Positions 1 through 5,738 of a stretch of 7,281 bases of DNA are shown here, piece after piece. The stretch's first letter is position 1. Every line of letters begins with the position of its first letter. This stretch comes from an uncultured bacterium (GTDB taxonomy: Bacteria; Gemmatimonadota; Gemmatimonadetes; Palauibacterales; KS3-K002). Where the stretch lies: NCBI GenBank assembly GCA_947581845.1, contig CANPVY010000071.1, positions 1-7,281 of the forward strand, written 5' to 3'. The notes beneath the pieces were generated by a model. It was given only the letters and a program-made list of their open reading frames with translations, made no database searches and was not told where the DNA came from. Both the position numbers and the translations under genes were made by a program.

Positions 1-527
1 TCGCGGCCATCCGGATTGAGGATCGGGTCGATAATGATGACCGCGTTCTGGAGCACTTCCATTGTCGCCGGGTCATCGCGCGTGGTGAGATGCTCCAGCA
101 GCTTGAGCAGGCCCTCAGTGCCCGACAGCTCGAACCCATGGATCGAGCCACCGTACCAGAGGATGACCGGCTGCCCCTCGATGATCGCCGCCGCCTGCTG
201 CGGTGTGGTCTCTCGGGGATCCGCTAACCGATGTGCGTTCTCTCGGATCGCGTCTAGTCGCTGGTAATTGGCCGGCGCGGTCACGATGGCGGCCAGCAGC
301 AGCCGGCCCTCCCAGCTCTCACCCTGCTCAATCACGTGTACCCGGTCCGAGAGTTGGGCGAGCTGCCTCAGGTAGTGGACCGTCTCGTGGTGCAGAGTGA
401 TCTGCTCACCAAAGTCGTGACCGGTGATTTCCGCGAAGCCCGGGACCTGCGCGGATACGGGCATCGCGGCGAACCAGACGACAGCGAGAAGAGTGGTTGG
501 GGCAGCGATTGCGATACGCGTGATCAT
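1..527 (-). CDS. Secreted M14-family zinc carboxypeptidase, N-terminal part (runs off left edge)
   Basis: The minus strand is open from an ATG at 527 to the window edge (175 codons seen). Residues 1-27 form a signal peptide: Arg4, a hydrophobic core with Trp18, and a plausible cleavage after V-S-A (24-26). The mature part follows the M14 pattern. An N-terminal stretch of about 85 residues ends in a V-I-E-Q-G-x-S-W-E-G-R-type strand; there is then a Y-G-G-S-I-H-G-F-E-L-S-G segment whose His130 and Glu133 fit the HxxE zinc-ligand motif, and Asn171-Pro-Asp-Gly-Arg175 matches the N-P-D-G-R/Y substrate-binding segment. The third zinc ligand (His) and the catalytic Glu lie beyond the edge. An AGGAG sits 9 nt before the ATG. 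By family, it should hydrolyse C-terminal residues of peptides outside the cytoplasm. It is separated by 245 bp from the hdr operon and is probably its own unit. Family assignment is fairly secure; substrate is unknown. Confidence 0.85.
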   Translation of the reverse strand, partial: MITRIAIAAPTTLLAVVWFAAMPVSAQVPGFAEITGHDFGEQITLHHETVHYLRQLAQLSDRVHVIEQGESWEGRLLLAAIVTAPANYQRLDAIRENAHRLADPRETTPQQAAAIIEGQPVILWYGGSIHGFELSGTEGLLKLLEHLTTRDDPATMEVLQNAVIIIDPILNPDGR

Positions 528-723
528 TGGCACGTGCTCCTGCCTCGGGTATTGGGACTACCCGGCACCGTACGACGGTCGGTTGCCAAGTCCCTTGCGG
601 ATTGATCTGGAGATGAACGTGTTTCCCGGTGCCGCGAAGCTACCGCCGCGACGTTGCACGCGCCAGCCTCCCGGCCCGGGACAGCCGATACCGGTGAAGT
701 GCTTGACTTGACGCGGCGAGAGA

Positions 724-741
724 TTTCGCGTTCTGGCGAAA
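724..741 (-). terminator. Weak hairpin downstream of the hdr operon
   Basis: A perfect 6-bp inverted repeat (TTTCGC / GCGAAA) with a 6-nt loop lies about 32 bp after the stop codon of the last gene of the minus-strand operon. Read on the minus strand it is followed by TCTCTC rather than a clean T-run, so it is at best a weak intrinsic terminator. The rest of 528-772 shows no convincing gene. It also holds a small ACCGT-ACG-ACGGT dyad at 567-579 in the leader of the M14 peptidase gene, and no clear promoter could be picked out. Confidence 0.3.
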
Positions 742-772
742 GAGACGGCGTTTCAAGTTTCGGGGGCGGCGC

Positions 773-982
773 TCAGACCGGCGGCGCCCCCTCCACTACG
801 ACCTCCTTGGCGACTCGGCGATTGTACACCAGGTAGCCGCCCTCAGCCTCCACTATGTCCGTCTCGAACTGGGCGGCCTCGTACTCCTTCTTCTTCGCCT
901 CCGCCGCTTCGTGAGTATCGTAGACCTCCCCGTCCCACATGAACTTCTCTCCGTCAATGAACCGCGCGATCGGGGGGTTCAT
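773..982 (-). CDS. Small conserved-looking protein of the HdrA-MvhD operon (69 aa)
   Basis: The protein is 69 residues, charged and soluble, with no Cys, signal peptide or membrane segment. After a short start comes a K-F-M-W-D-G-E-V-Y-D strand region (about 13-22), then a charged helix rich in Glu/Ala/Lys (about 23-36, E-A-A-E-A-K-K-K-E-Y), a second strand pair around F-E-T-D-I-V-E and G-Y-L-V-Y-N-R-R-V, and a hydrophobic tail (V-V-V-E-G). This alternation of strand, helix and strands resembles a small SPOR-like or ferredoxin-like alpha/beta fold; that is inference. The start is well supported: GAGGAG lies 5 nt before the ATG. The gene begins only 25 bp after the MvhD-type gene, so it is very probably cotranscribed. 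From memory, small proteins of this kind do occur beside hdrA/mvhD genes, but no function is known to me. It could be an assembly or scaffold factor. Confidence 0.8.
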   Translation of the reverse strand: MNPPIARFIDGEKFMWDGEVYDTHEAAEAKKKEYEAAQFETDIVEAEGGYLVYNRRVAKEVVVEGAPPV

Positions 983-1007
983 GGCGACTCCTCTGTGATC
1001 CGTCCGT

Positions 1008-1424
1008 TCAGGATCTGTACGGGCTCGGGCCCAGATCCCGCAGCGTCTCCACCATTTCCTTGGCCACCTGAGCGAAGCGCGGGCCCTCGGAGGCCGATAT
1101 CCACTCCAGCCGGAAACGCTCCGGCTCCAGGCCGAAATCCTCCAGCATCAGCTCGATCGCCTCGGCGCGCTTCTCGGCCCGCAGGTTGCCGTCTTGGTAG
1201 TGGCAGTCTCCAGGGTGACAGCCGCAGATCAGCACACCGTCGGCACCGTTGTTGAGCGCGTCCACCACCATGTTGGGATGGACCATGCTGCTGCACATCA
1301 CCCTGATGATGTGCACGTTACAGGGATACTGCATCTTGGCTGTGCCGGCTGCGTCCGCGCCGGCGTACGAGCACCAGTTACAGCAGAAGCTCACAACCAC
1401 CGGTTCGAATTGCTGGTCGTCCAT
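1008..1424 (-). CDS. mvhD: MvhD/FlpD-type [2Fe-2S] electron-transfer protein
   Basis: 138 residues, the full length of a stand-alone MvhD (F420-non-reducing hydrogenase iron-sulfur subunit D, Pfam MvhD/FlpD). All the family landmarks are visible: F-C-C-N-W-C-S-Y-A-G-A-D at 13-24 (Cys14, Cys15, Cys18), V-M-C-S-S at 42-46 (Cys44), G-C-H-P-G-D-C-H-Y at 68-76 (Cys69, Cys74), and the C-terminal L-E-W-I-S-A-S-E-G segment. Cys35 and Cys67 are additional cysteines. In methanogen and bacterial Hdr complexes this subunit carries a [2Fe-2S] cluster and passes electrons from a hydrogenase or dehydrogenase to HdrA. Its ATG directly follows the TAA of the HdrA-like gene (TAAATG), with GGAGGT inside the end of that gene, indicating translational coupling and probably a tight complex between the two products. 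The electron donor is not encoded in the window. Confidence 0.95.
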   Translation of the reverse strand: MDDQQFEPVVVSFCCNWCSYAGADAAGTAKMQYPCNVHIIRVMCSSMVHPNMVVDALNNGADGVLICGCHPGDCHYQDGNLRAEKRAEAIELMLEDFGLEPERFRLEWISASEGPRFAQVAKEMVETLRDLGPSPYRS

Positions 1425-3989
1425 TTATGCCACCTCCAAGACGGCTCTCACCATGGCCGCGAATTGCTCGGGCTTGAAGTTGCGCACGTAGGCGCCCTGC
1501 TTGGGGCAAGTGGCCATGCATGACCCGCATCCCTTACACAGGGCCTCGTTGACCTGCACCGTCTTCTTGATGTCACCCTTCTTCATGTACTCGATCAGCG
1601 TGATGGCATGCGCCGGACAGGGTTCGATGCAGTAGGCGCATCCGTCGCAGTTCTCGTCGATGATCTGCGAGACCAGCGGATCCTTCTCCGCCTGGCTCTG
1701 CGCGATCACCGTGGCCACCCGGGAGGCCGCCGCCTCACCGCTGACGAGGGACCAGGCGGCGCTATAGTCCTCACGGGCGCTGCCGCACATGAAGACGCCG
1801 TCCGTGTTGAAGTCGAGAGGGTTGAGGTTTCCTAGCGCGCCCACGAAGAAGGCATCGTCGTCCCGCGTGAGATAGAGGGCCTGCTCGAAGTCGCCCTGCT
1901 CGCCGGTCTGGCCCATCTTCTCGCCGGTCGCGACAACCACGGCACCGGCCAGCAATTCCTTCGGGCCCTCAGGCGTCAGAACCTCGGCCTTGTAGTTGCC
2001 CACGTATCCCTCCAGACGCCCGACTCGCGCCTGCGGGTAGACCTTCACCTTGCCGTTGCTGCCCAGGGAGCTGAGCGTGGGTTCTGTCACGGCCTTCGCC
2101 TCGGCCTCCAGTGCCGCGCCGGGGTCGGCCTCCGCGATGACGAGATGCGTCTCGAACCCCATCTCCCCCAGCCTGGCAGCGCACGCCAGGCCGGCCGGGC
2201 TGCCGCCCACCACGAGGCAGCTTTGGGTGACCGGGAAGCGGATCGGCTCGAACGGTTCTGAGAGCGCGACCCGAGCGACTCCCATGCGCATGAGGGTCCT
2301 GGCCTTGCTGGCCAAGCCCTCCCTGTCGCTGGCGTGCACCCAGGCGCATTGGTTGCGCAGGTTGACGATCTCGAGAAGGTGGCGGTTGAGACCGCCCGCC
2401 TCGCTGTACTGCTGGAACAGGCTCTCGTGGGTCCTGGGGGAGCAGGCCCCCAGCACCAGGCGGTTGTACTCCCCGGTGCTGATCAGGTCCTTGATCGCGA
2501 CGCCGTCGCAGCCAAACGGGGTGACTTCCGCCCGCGCGACTCCCGGCAGCGAGGTGACGTAATCCCGCAGCTCCCCTACGTCTAGGACGCCCGCGATGTT
2601 GGCTCCGCAGCGGCAGATCACCACCGCGATCTTCGGCTCGTCGCCGGGCCTGACATCGTGAAGCTTCGGCGCGGGCGGCGGGGTCACCTCGGTCCCGCGG
2701 ACGTCGGCCAGGCGGGCAGTCGCGCCTGCCGCCGCGGCACAGGCCTGGATAACCGCCTCGCGGATACCCTTGGGTCCCTCGGCCGTGCCGCACAGAAAGA
2801 TCCCTTCACGCGTGGTGTGGAGTGGGTGAAGGTCCCCCTGCGGCTTACGGGGATAGCCCTGCTCGTCCAGCCCGATCCCCAGCCGCTCGGCCAGCCTGTC
2901 GAAGCCGGCAGGCGGCCTCAGGGGGCAGGAGAGGACCAGCATGTCGGCCTCGAGCTCGCTGTCCTGGCCGCTGGCGGCGCTGCACGAGATCACCACCCCA
3001 CCGCCCTCGCCCTGGCGGACTGCCACCGACGAGGCGTTCAGGAAGCGCACGCCGCGCTGCTCGGCGTCGGCGCGGAAGGCCTCGTAGCCTCTTCCCTCTG
3101 TCTTGGGACCGCCGGAGATGACCGTGACCTCGGCCTCGGCATCTCGCTCGAGCGTCCCCAAAGCCTCGGAGGTGGCCGCCATGAAGCACAGTGGCGAGGC
3201 CGCTCGCTTCTGCTTGTCGAAGTCCTCGCAGACGATCCAGGCGACGCGCCGCGGCGCGGACCCGTCGTCGCGCTTGACCACGCCAGCGGTCGGCCCCAAC
3301 CCGGACAGCAGCCGCTCGTACTCCAGCGAGGTGAGTACGTTCTCCAACTCCCCGTGCCCGAGCCGCTCCGCCAGCTCGCCGCGCTGTTCCTCGGCGCCGC
3401 TGGCCACCAGGACCGCCCCCACCTCGAGCCTTACCTCCGTCGGCTTCTGCGCGAAGTCGATCGCCCCGGGCTCACAGGCCTTCTGGCACAGCGGCTCGCT
3501 GCCCTCCCCGCACACCCCCTGCTTGATGTAAGTGCACGCTTCGGGGTCGATGAGCGCTTTGCGCGGCGGGAACGGCGACCAGAACCTGATCGCCTTGCTC
3601 TTGCCGCGGCCGAGGTCGAAGTCCATGGGCACCCCGCCAACCGGGCACACCGGGAAGCACTCCGTGCAGGCGTTGCACTTGAGAGGGTCCACGTACCTGA
3701 CCTTCTTCTCGATGCACACCGAGAATCCGCCGTCGGTCTGCCCGAGTTCCTTGAGTTCGGCGAAGGCGATGATGTTGACGTTCTGGTTGCTGGTGAGTTC
3801 CAGCATCTTGGGCAGCTGGGTGCACGTCGCACACTCGTTGGTCGGATACATCTTGTCCAGCTGGGCCATCGTGCCACCGATGGTGGGCCGCTCCTCGAGG
3901 AGGTGGACCTTGATCCCGTGCTGAACGAGCTCCGCCGCCGCCCGCATGCCAGAGATGCCACTCCCGACAACAAGCACCGATCCTTTCAT
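1425..3989 (-). CDS. hdrA: Tandem HdrA-like iron-sulfur flavoprotein (two HdrA modules fused)
   Basis: 854 residues from the chosen ATG. An earlier in-frame GTG at 4007 would add six residues, but GGAGGTGA ends one base before the ATG at 3989, so that start is preferred. Domains in order: (1) thioredoxin-reductase-like FAD domain, G-S-G-I-S-G at 9-14, G-G-T-M-A-Q-L-D-K and a Cys53/Cys56 T-N-x-C-x-x-C segment; (2) inserted ferredoxin, Cys105/108/111/115 and Cys152/160/168/172; (3) return of the FAD domain with E-G-I-F-L-C-G near 395-401; (4) about 453-580, a module resembling the normal HdrA N-terminal domain (Cys459, 461, 494, 516, 548; A-C-S-P-R-T-H-E; N-Q-C-A-W-V-H); (5) a second nucleotide-binding domain, G-G-S-P-A-G at 595-600; (6) a C-terminal two-cluster ferredoxin, Cys781/784/787/791 and Cys818/821/824/828. 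HdrA proteins carry FAD and iron-sulfur clusters and can bifurcate electrons. The partner here is the adjacent MvhD. No HdrB/HdrC is present. The exact reaction is unknown; a BamE-like or HdrA2-like role is possible. Confidence 0.93.
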   Translation of the reverse strand: MKGSVLVVGSGISGMRAAAELVQHGIKVHLLEERPTIGGTMAQLDKMYPTNECATCTQLPKMLELTSNQNVNIIAFAELKELGQTDGGFSVCIEKKVRYVDPLKCNACTECFPVCPVGGVPMDFDLGRGKSKAIRFWSPFPPRKALIDPEACTYIKQGVCGEGSEPLCQKACEPGAIDFAQKPTEVRLEVGAVLVASGAEEQRGELAERLGHGELENVLTSLEYERLLSGLGPTAGVVKRDDGSAPRRVAWIVCEDFDKQKRAASPLCFMAATSEALGTLERDAEAEVTVISGGPKTEGRGYEAFRADAEQRGVRFLNASSVAVRQGEGGGVVISCSAASGQDSELEADMLVLSCPLRPPAGFDRLAERLGIGLDEQGYPRKPQGDLHPLHTTREGIFLCGTAEGPKGIREAVIQACAAAAGATARLADVRGTEVTPPPAPKLHDVRPGDEPKIAVVICRCGANIAGVLDVGELRDYVTSLPGVARAEVTPFGCDGVAIKDLISTGEYNRLVLGACSPRTHESLFQQYSEAGGLNRHLLEIVNLRNQCAWVHASDREGLASKARTLMRMGVARVALSEPFEPIRFPVTQSCLVVGGSPAGLACAARLGEMGFETHLVIAEADPGAALEAEAKAVTEPTLSSLGSNGKVKVYPQARVGRLEGYVGNYKAEVLTPEGPKELLAGAVVVATGEKMGQTGEQGDFEQALYLTRDDDAFFVGALGNLNPLDFNTDGVFMCGSAREDYSAAWSLVSGEAAASRVATVIAQSQAEKDPLVSQIIDENCDGCAYCIEPCPAHAITLIEYMKKGDIKKTVQVNEALCKGCGSCMATCPKQGAYVRNFKPEQFAAMVRAVLEVA

Positions 3990-3990
3990 T

Positions 3991-3998
3991 TCACCTCC
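3991..3998 (-). promoter_or_regulatory. Strong ribosome binding site deciding the hdrA start
   Basis: On the minus strand GGAGGTGA lies one base upstream of the ATG at 3989, leaving four bases between GGAGG and the start codon. This favours the ATG over the in-frame GTG at 4007, which has no comparable signal. The FAD-binding strand (K-G-S-V-L-V-V-G) then begins directly after the start, as expected for a protein whose first module is the flavin domain. Confidence 0.75.
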
Positions 3999-4043
3999 GT
4001 TGGTCACGGGCTAGCACTTCGGCTCGGACTTCTCGGGCAAGCT

Positions 4044-4415
4044 TCATATATCCTGCTGAGCTGACGCGTTCAGCTCGGTTAGGACCGATTCGCGGCTGCG
4101 TGGCTTAGTGGAATGTCGTGCGGGCTTCGTCTCCAGCAGATGCTCCACCAGGCTGGGGCGAAGCAGATAGTAGCACCTGAGTGGACCCCGCGACTCGCAG
4201 TCCACCAAGCCGGCACGGCGCAACGCGGACATATGCTGCGAGAGATTCGGCTGTGAGACGGATATGGGCGCGTTGAGTTGCTTGACGCACTTGACGCCCG
4301 TGAGCAGGCTCTCCAGGATGGCCAGTCGAACGGGATGCGCCACGACCTTGAAGAGCGCTGCCAGCTCCTGGAGGTTCCTGTCGTTGGCATCGGTTGGCTG
4401 TCTCGCGGTGCCCAT
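4044..4415 (-). CDS. ArsR-family winged-helix transcriptional regulator
   Basis: 123 residues from the ATG at 4415. The open frame extends further to a TTG at 4490, but that part overlaps a promoter-like element, while AGAGG lies 7 nt before the 4415 ATG, so the shorter form is preferred. The core is typical ArsR: a helix with L-A-A-L-F-K-V-V-A-H-P-V-R-L-A-I-L near 18-34, a recognition segment S-V-S-Q-P-N-L-S-Q-H-M-S-A-L-R-R-A-G-L-V at 52-71, and a wing ending in R-C-Y-Y-L-L (about 80-85). Cys43, Cys73 and Cys81 are present. Cys43 lies in the K-C-V-K-Q-L helix where ArsR/SmtB proteins have C-V-C, but the second Cys is Lys here, so the classic CxC metal site is incomplete. It is 54 bp upstream of hdrA on the same strand and probably represses its own operon. 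ArsR-type repressors are known next to other hdr-like operons (sHdrR). The signal sensed is unknown; thiol, sulfide or metal sensing are possibilities. Confidence 0.9.
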   Translation of the reverse strand: MGTARQPTDANDRNLQELAALFKVVAHPVRLAILESLLTGVKCVKQLNAPISVSQPNLSQHMSALRRAGLVDCESRGPLRCYYLLRPSLVEHLLETKPARHSTKPRSRESVLTELNASAQQDI

Positions 4416-4449
4416 CTCCCTGCCTCTCGCAAGAACCTCAAGTCGCCGT

Positions 4450-4497
4450 GTGTACGCGTGCCAGTATACCATCATTGTTATATAAGGCAAGGCTTAT
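4450..4497. promoter_or_regulatory. Candidate operator dyads overlapping the promoter
   Basis: Two dyads lie on the promoter. ATAAG-N6-CTTAT (4482-4497) covers the -35 box, and the near-palindrome GTGTAC-N8-GTATAC (4450-4469, one mismatch) covers the -10 box and the predicted start of transcription. A short perfect palindrome, TTATATAA, lies at 4478-4485 in between. ArsR-family repressors bind AT-rich imperfect dyads over their own promoters, so autoregulation is a reasonable inference. Which of the dyads is the true site cannot be decided from sequence alone. Confidence 0.4.
4463..4490 (-). promoter_or_regulatory. Sigma70-like promoter of the arsR-hdrA-mvhD operon
   Basis: On the minus strand, TTGCCT (4485-4490) and TATACT (4463-4468) are separated by 16 bp. 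The -10 box matches the consensus at five of six positions, the -35 box at four of six. Transcription would start near 4456, leaving a leader of about 40 nt before the regulator's ATG at 4415. This is the most AT-rich short stretch in the neighbourhood. No comparable promoter was seen between the regulator and hdrA, which fits a single operon. Confidence 0.6.
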
Positions 4498-4563
4498 TTT
4501 CGGCATCTGCTCGCAGCCTGGTCAGGCACGATCGCGTTCTTGCAGGCCGAACTCGGCGCCGCA

Positions 4564-4931
4564 TCAGAAGGCGCTAACCAGGCCCAGCGTCCAACGGGTC
4601 GCTTCTTGCTCGATGTCCTGTAGGCGACCTTGCAGAATGCGGTAGCTACCAGCGGCCGTCGGCAAATATGTAGATTGCCTCGGCAAAGCCTCCGTCAGCC
4701 TTCGCCTCGGGCTCGTCCGCGGCGAATGTCGGGGCGCCGTCCTCACGGTGCATGTACTGGCCGTTGAGTTCGAGACGGCCGATGTCGAATGTGACGTCGG
4801 CGCCCGCCATCCAGAGGTCGTTCTCCACGTCGCCGGCCCATTCCTCGGTCTGCCGCCCGTAGTAGCTAGCTGTTTGTCCAGCAGGTTGTTTGTAATCGTA
4901 TTGCTAATCGTTCGCAAGATGGCGACCAGGT
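4564..4931 (-). pseudogene. Decayed 3' fragment of an outer-membrane beta-barrel (porin-like) gene
   Basis: In one minus-strand frame a barrel-like sequence reads from about 4903 to 4649: Y-Y-G-R-Q-T-E-E-W-A-G-D, then L-W-M-A-G-A-D-V-T-F-D-I-G-R-L-E-L-N-G-Q-Y and G-G-F-A-E-A-I-Y-I-F-A-D-G-R-W. The alternating strands and aromatic residues are typical of outer-membrane barrels. It is interrupted by a TAG at 4904-4906 and another at 4646-4648. Past the second stop the coding signal continues in a different frame and ends at 4564 with R-W-T-L-G-L-V-S-A-F and a stop. A terminal Phe is the usual barrel-assembly signal, so this looks like the true C-terminus. The pieces between are too short for the missing strands, so an internal deletion plus at least one frameshift is inferred. 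The 5' part of the gene is absent, the neighbouring Rid gene ending at 4932. The substrate specificity of the parent protein cannot be told. Confidence 0.6.
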
Positions 4932-5324
4932 TCACGGCTCGGAGCAGACGGCGTCGACTTCCACCTCGATCAGCATCTCCGGATCGACGAGCCCTTTCAC
5001 CTCGACCATCGTGGTCGTGGGCCGATGGTCAGCGAAAAAGTCTTTGTGCGCTCGCCCGTACTCCTGCCAGCGGCGGATATCGGTGACGTACATGCGCGTG
5101 CGGACGACGCAGAAACGGTCGGCGTCCAAATCCCGGAGAGCGTGCTCGATGATCTCGAGGCAGCGCTGCGTCTGCGCATAGGCGTCGCCGGGCGCGAAGA
5201 CGGCACCCTCATCGGTCACGGGTGCGGTGCCCGTGACATAGATATGCGCACCGGCGCGTAGTGCTCGACAGTAGCCGACTTGGGACTCCCAAGGGGCGCC
5301 GGAATAGGTACGGCGGAACTCCAT
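4932..5324 (-). CDS. Rid (YjgF/YER057c/UK114) family protein lacking the catalytic arginine
   Basis: 130 residues, normal for the family. Recognisable segments: an N-terminal strand with G-Y-C-R-A (17-21), I-Y-V-T-G-T-A-P-V (28-36), the helix Q-T-Q-R-C-L-E-I-I-E-H-A-L (51-63), V-V-R-T-R-M-Y-V-T-D-I (73-83), and the C-terminal R-P-T-T-T-M-V-E-V and L-I-E-V-E-V-D-A-V strands. RidA proper hydrolyses reactive imine/enamine intermediates using an Arg in a P-A-R-S/T segment. Here the equivalent residues are Pro102-Thr103-Thr104, so the Arg is replaced by Thr and RidA-type deaminase activity is not expected. Other Rid subfamilies share this R-P-x-x-T-M pattern; their functions are mostly unknown. 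The start has GGAGGTGA with GGAGG 9 nt before the ATG. It follows the 92-residue gene by 27 bp, so the two are probably cotranscribed. Confidence 0.9.
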   Translation of the reverse strand: MEFRRTYSGAPWESQVGYCRALRAGAHIYVTGTAPVTDEGAVFAPGDAYAQTQRCLEIIEHALRDLDADRFCVVRTRMYVTDIRRWQEYGRAHKDFFADHRPTTTMVEVKGLVDPEMLIEVEVDAVCSEP

Positions 5325-5351
5325 CGTTTATCACCTCCACTCGCGCTGGCG

Positions 5352-5630
5352 CTAACTTGGTATCCAGATGGTCTTGGCACTCACCAGTTCGGCCCCACTG
5401 CCCAGGTCGAGGAGTTTGGACGACTTCGTGTAGAAGGCGAGGCCTTTGTGGCTGGTGATGTACTTGTAGCTGACTTTCCCGAACACTTTGCTGGTGGCCA
5501 TCACCACGAGCGGTTCTTCGGCCCGATAGACGATCTGTAAGAAGTCGTTGGGCTCCATTCGCACAACGGCTCCCGACGCTTTGATCGCCTGCGCGATCGC
5601 CGCTGCCGCGGCAGCACCGGCGGTGTGCAT
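5352..5630 (-). CDS. Small protein of unknown function (92 aa)
   Basis: 92 residues with no Cys, signal peptide or clear membrane span. It begins with an Ala-rich helix (A-A-A-A-A-A-I-A-Q-A-I-K, about 6-17), then alternating strands: A-V-V-R-M-E-P-N-D-F-L-Q-I-V (21-34), E-P-L-V-V-M-A (39-45), a K-Y-I-T-S-H-K-G-L-A-F-Y-T-K-S-S segment (56-71), and a C-terminal E-L-V-S-A-K-T-I-W-I-P strand. The sequence looks like a compact beta-rich domain after a helix. I have an impression of similar proteins in Acidobacteria-like genomes but cannot name a family. The start is secure: AAGGAGG lies 7 nt before the ATG. It is the first gene of a minus-strand pair with the Rid-family gene 27 bp downstream, and it diverges from the tupA-like/trmJ unit. 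A role linked to the Rid protein is only inference. Confidence 0.8.
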   Translation of the reverse strand: MHTAGAAAAAAIAQAIKASGAVVRMEPNDFLQIVYRAEEPLVVMATSKVFGKVSYKYITSHKGLAFYTKSSKLLDLGSGAELVSAKTIWIPS

Positions 5631-5738
5631 GGCTGTTCCTCCTTCGGGTCGAGAAGCTAGTTTGCGGCAGAGAAACCTGGCGGGAAACTGGCAGGCGCTC
5701 CCGGGTCACGCAACACAACTGGGCAACGGAGGACGCCT
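5631..5738. promoter_or_regulatory. Divergent intergenic region
   Basis: This 108-bp stretch separates the minus-strand small-protein/Rid pair from the plus-strand tupA-like/trmJ pair, so both promoters should lie here. No convincing -35/-10 pair was found on either strand. It contains an imperfect direct repeat, GAAACCTGGC (5672-5681) and GAAACTGGC (5684-5692), which might be a regulator site. GGAGGA at 5728-5733 is the ribosome binding site of the tupA-like gene, which uses a TTG start 5 nt later. Confidence 0.4.

Noticed and set aside
2658..4064. A long plus-strand open frame (468 codons) opposite the HdrA-like gene
   Set aside because: It lies wholly antisense to a gene with unmistakable family motifs, has low-complexity Arg/Leu/Gly/Ala-rich composition, and shows no recognisable domain. 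Such frames are expected in GC-rich DNA.
4564..4935. A 123-codon minus-strand frame as a real gene
   Set aside because: Only the last about 20 codons carry barrel-like signal; the earlier part (Arg/Thr/Ser-rich) is the wrong frame of the porin-like remnant.
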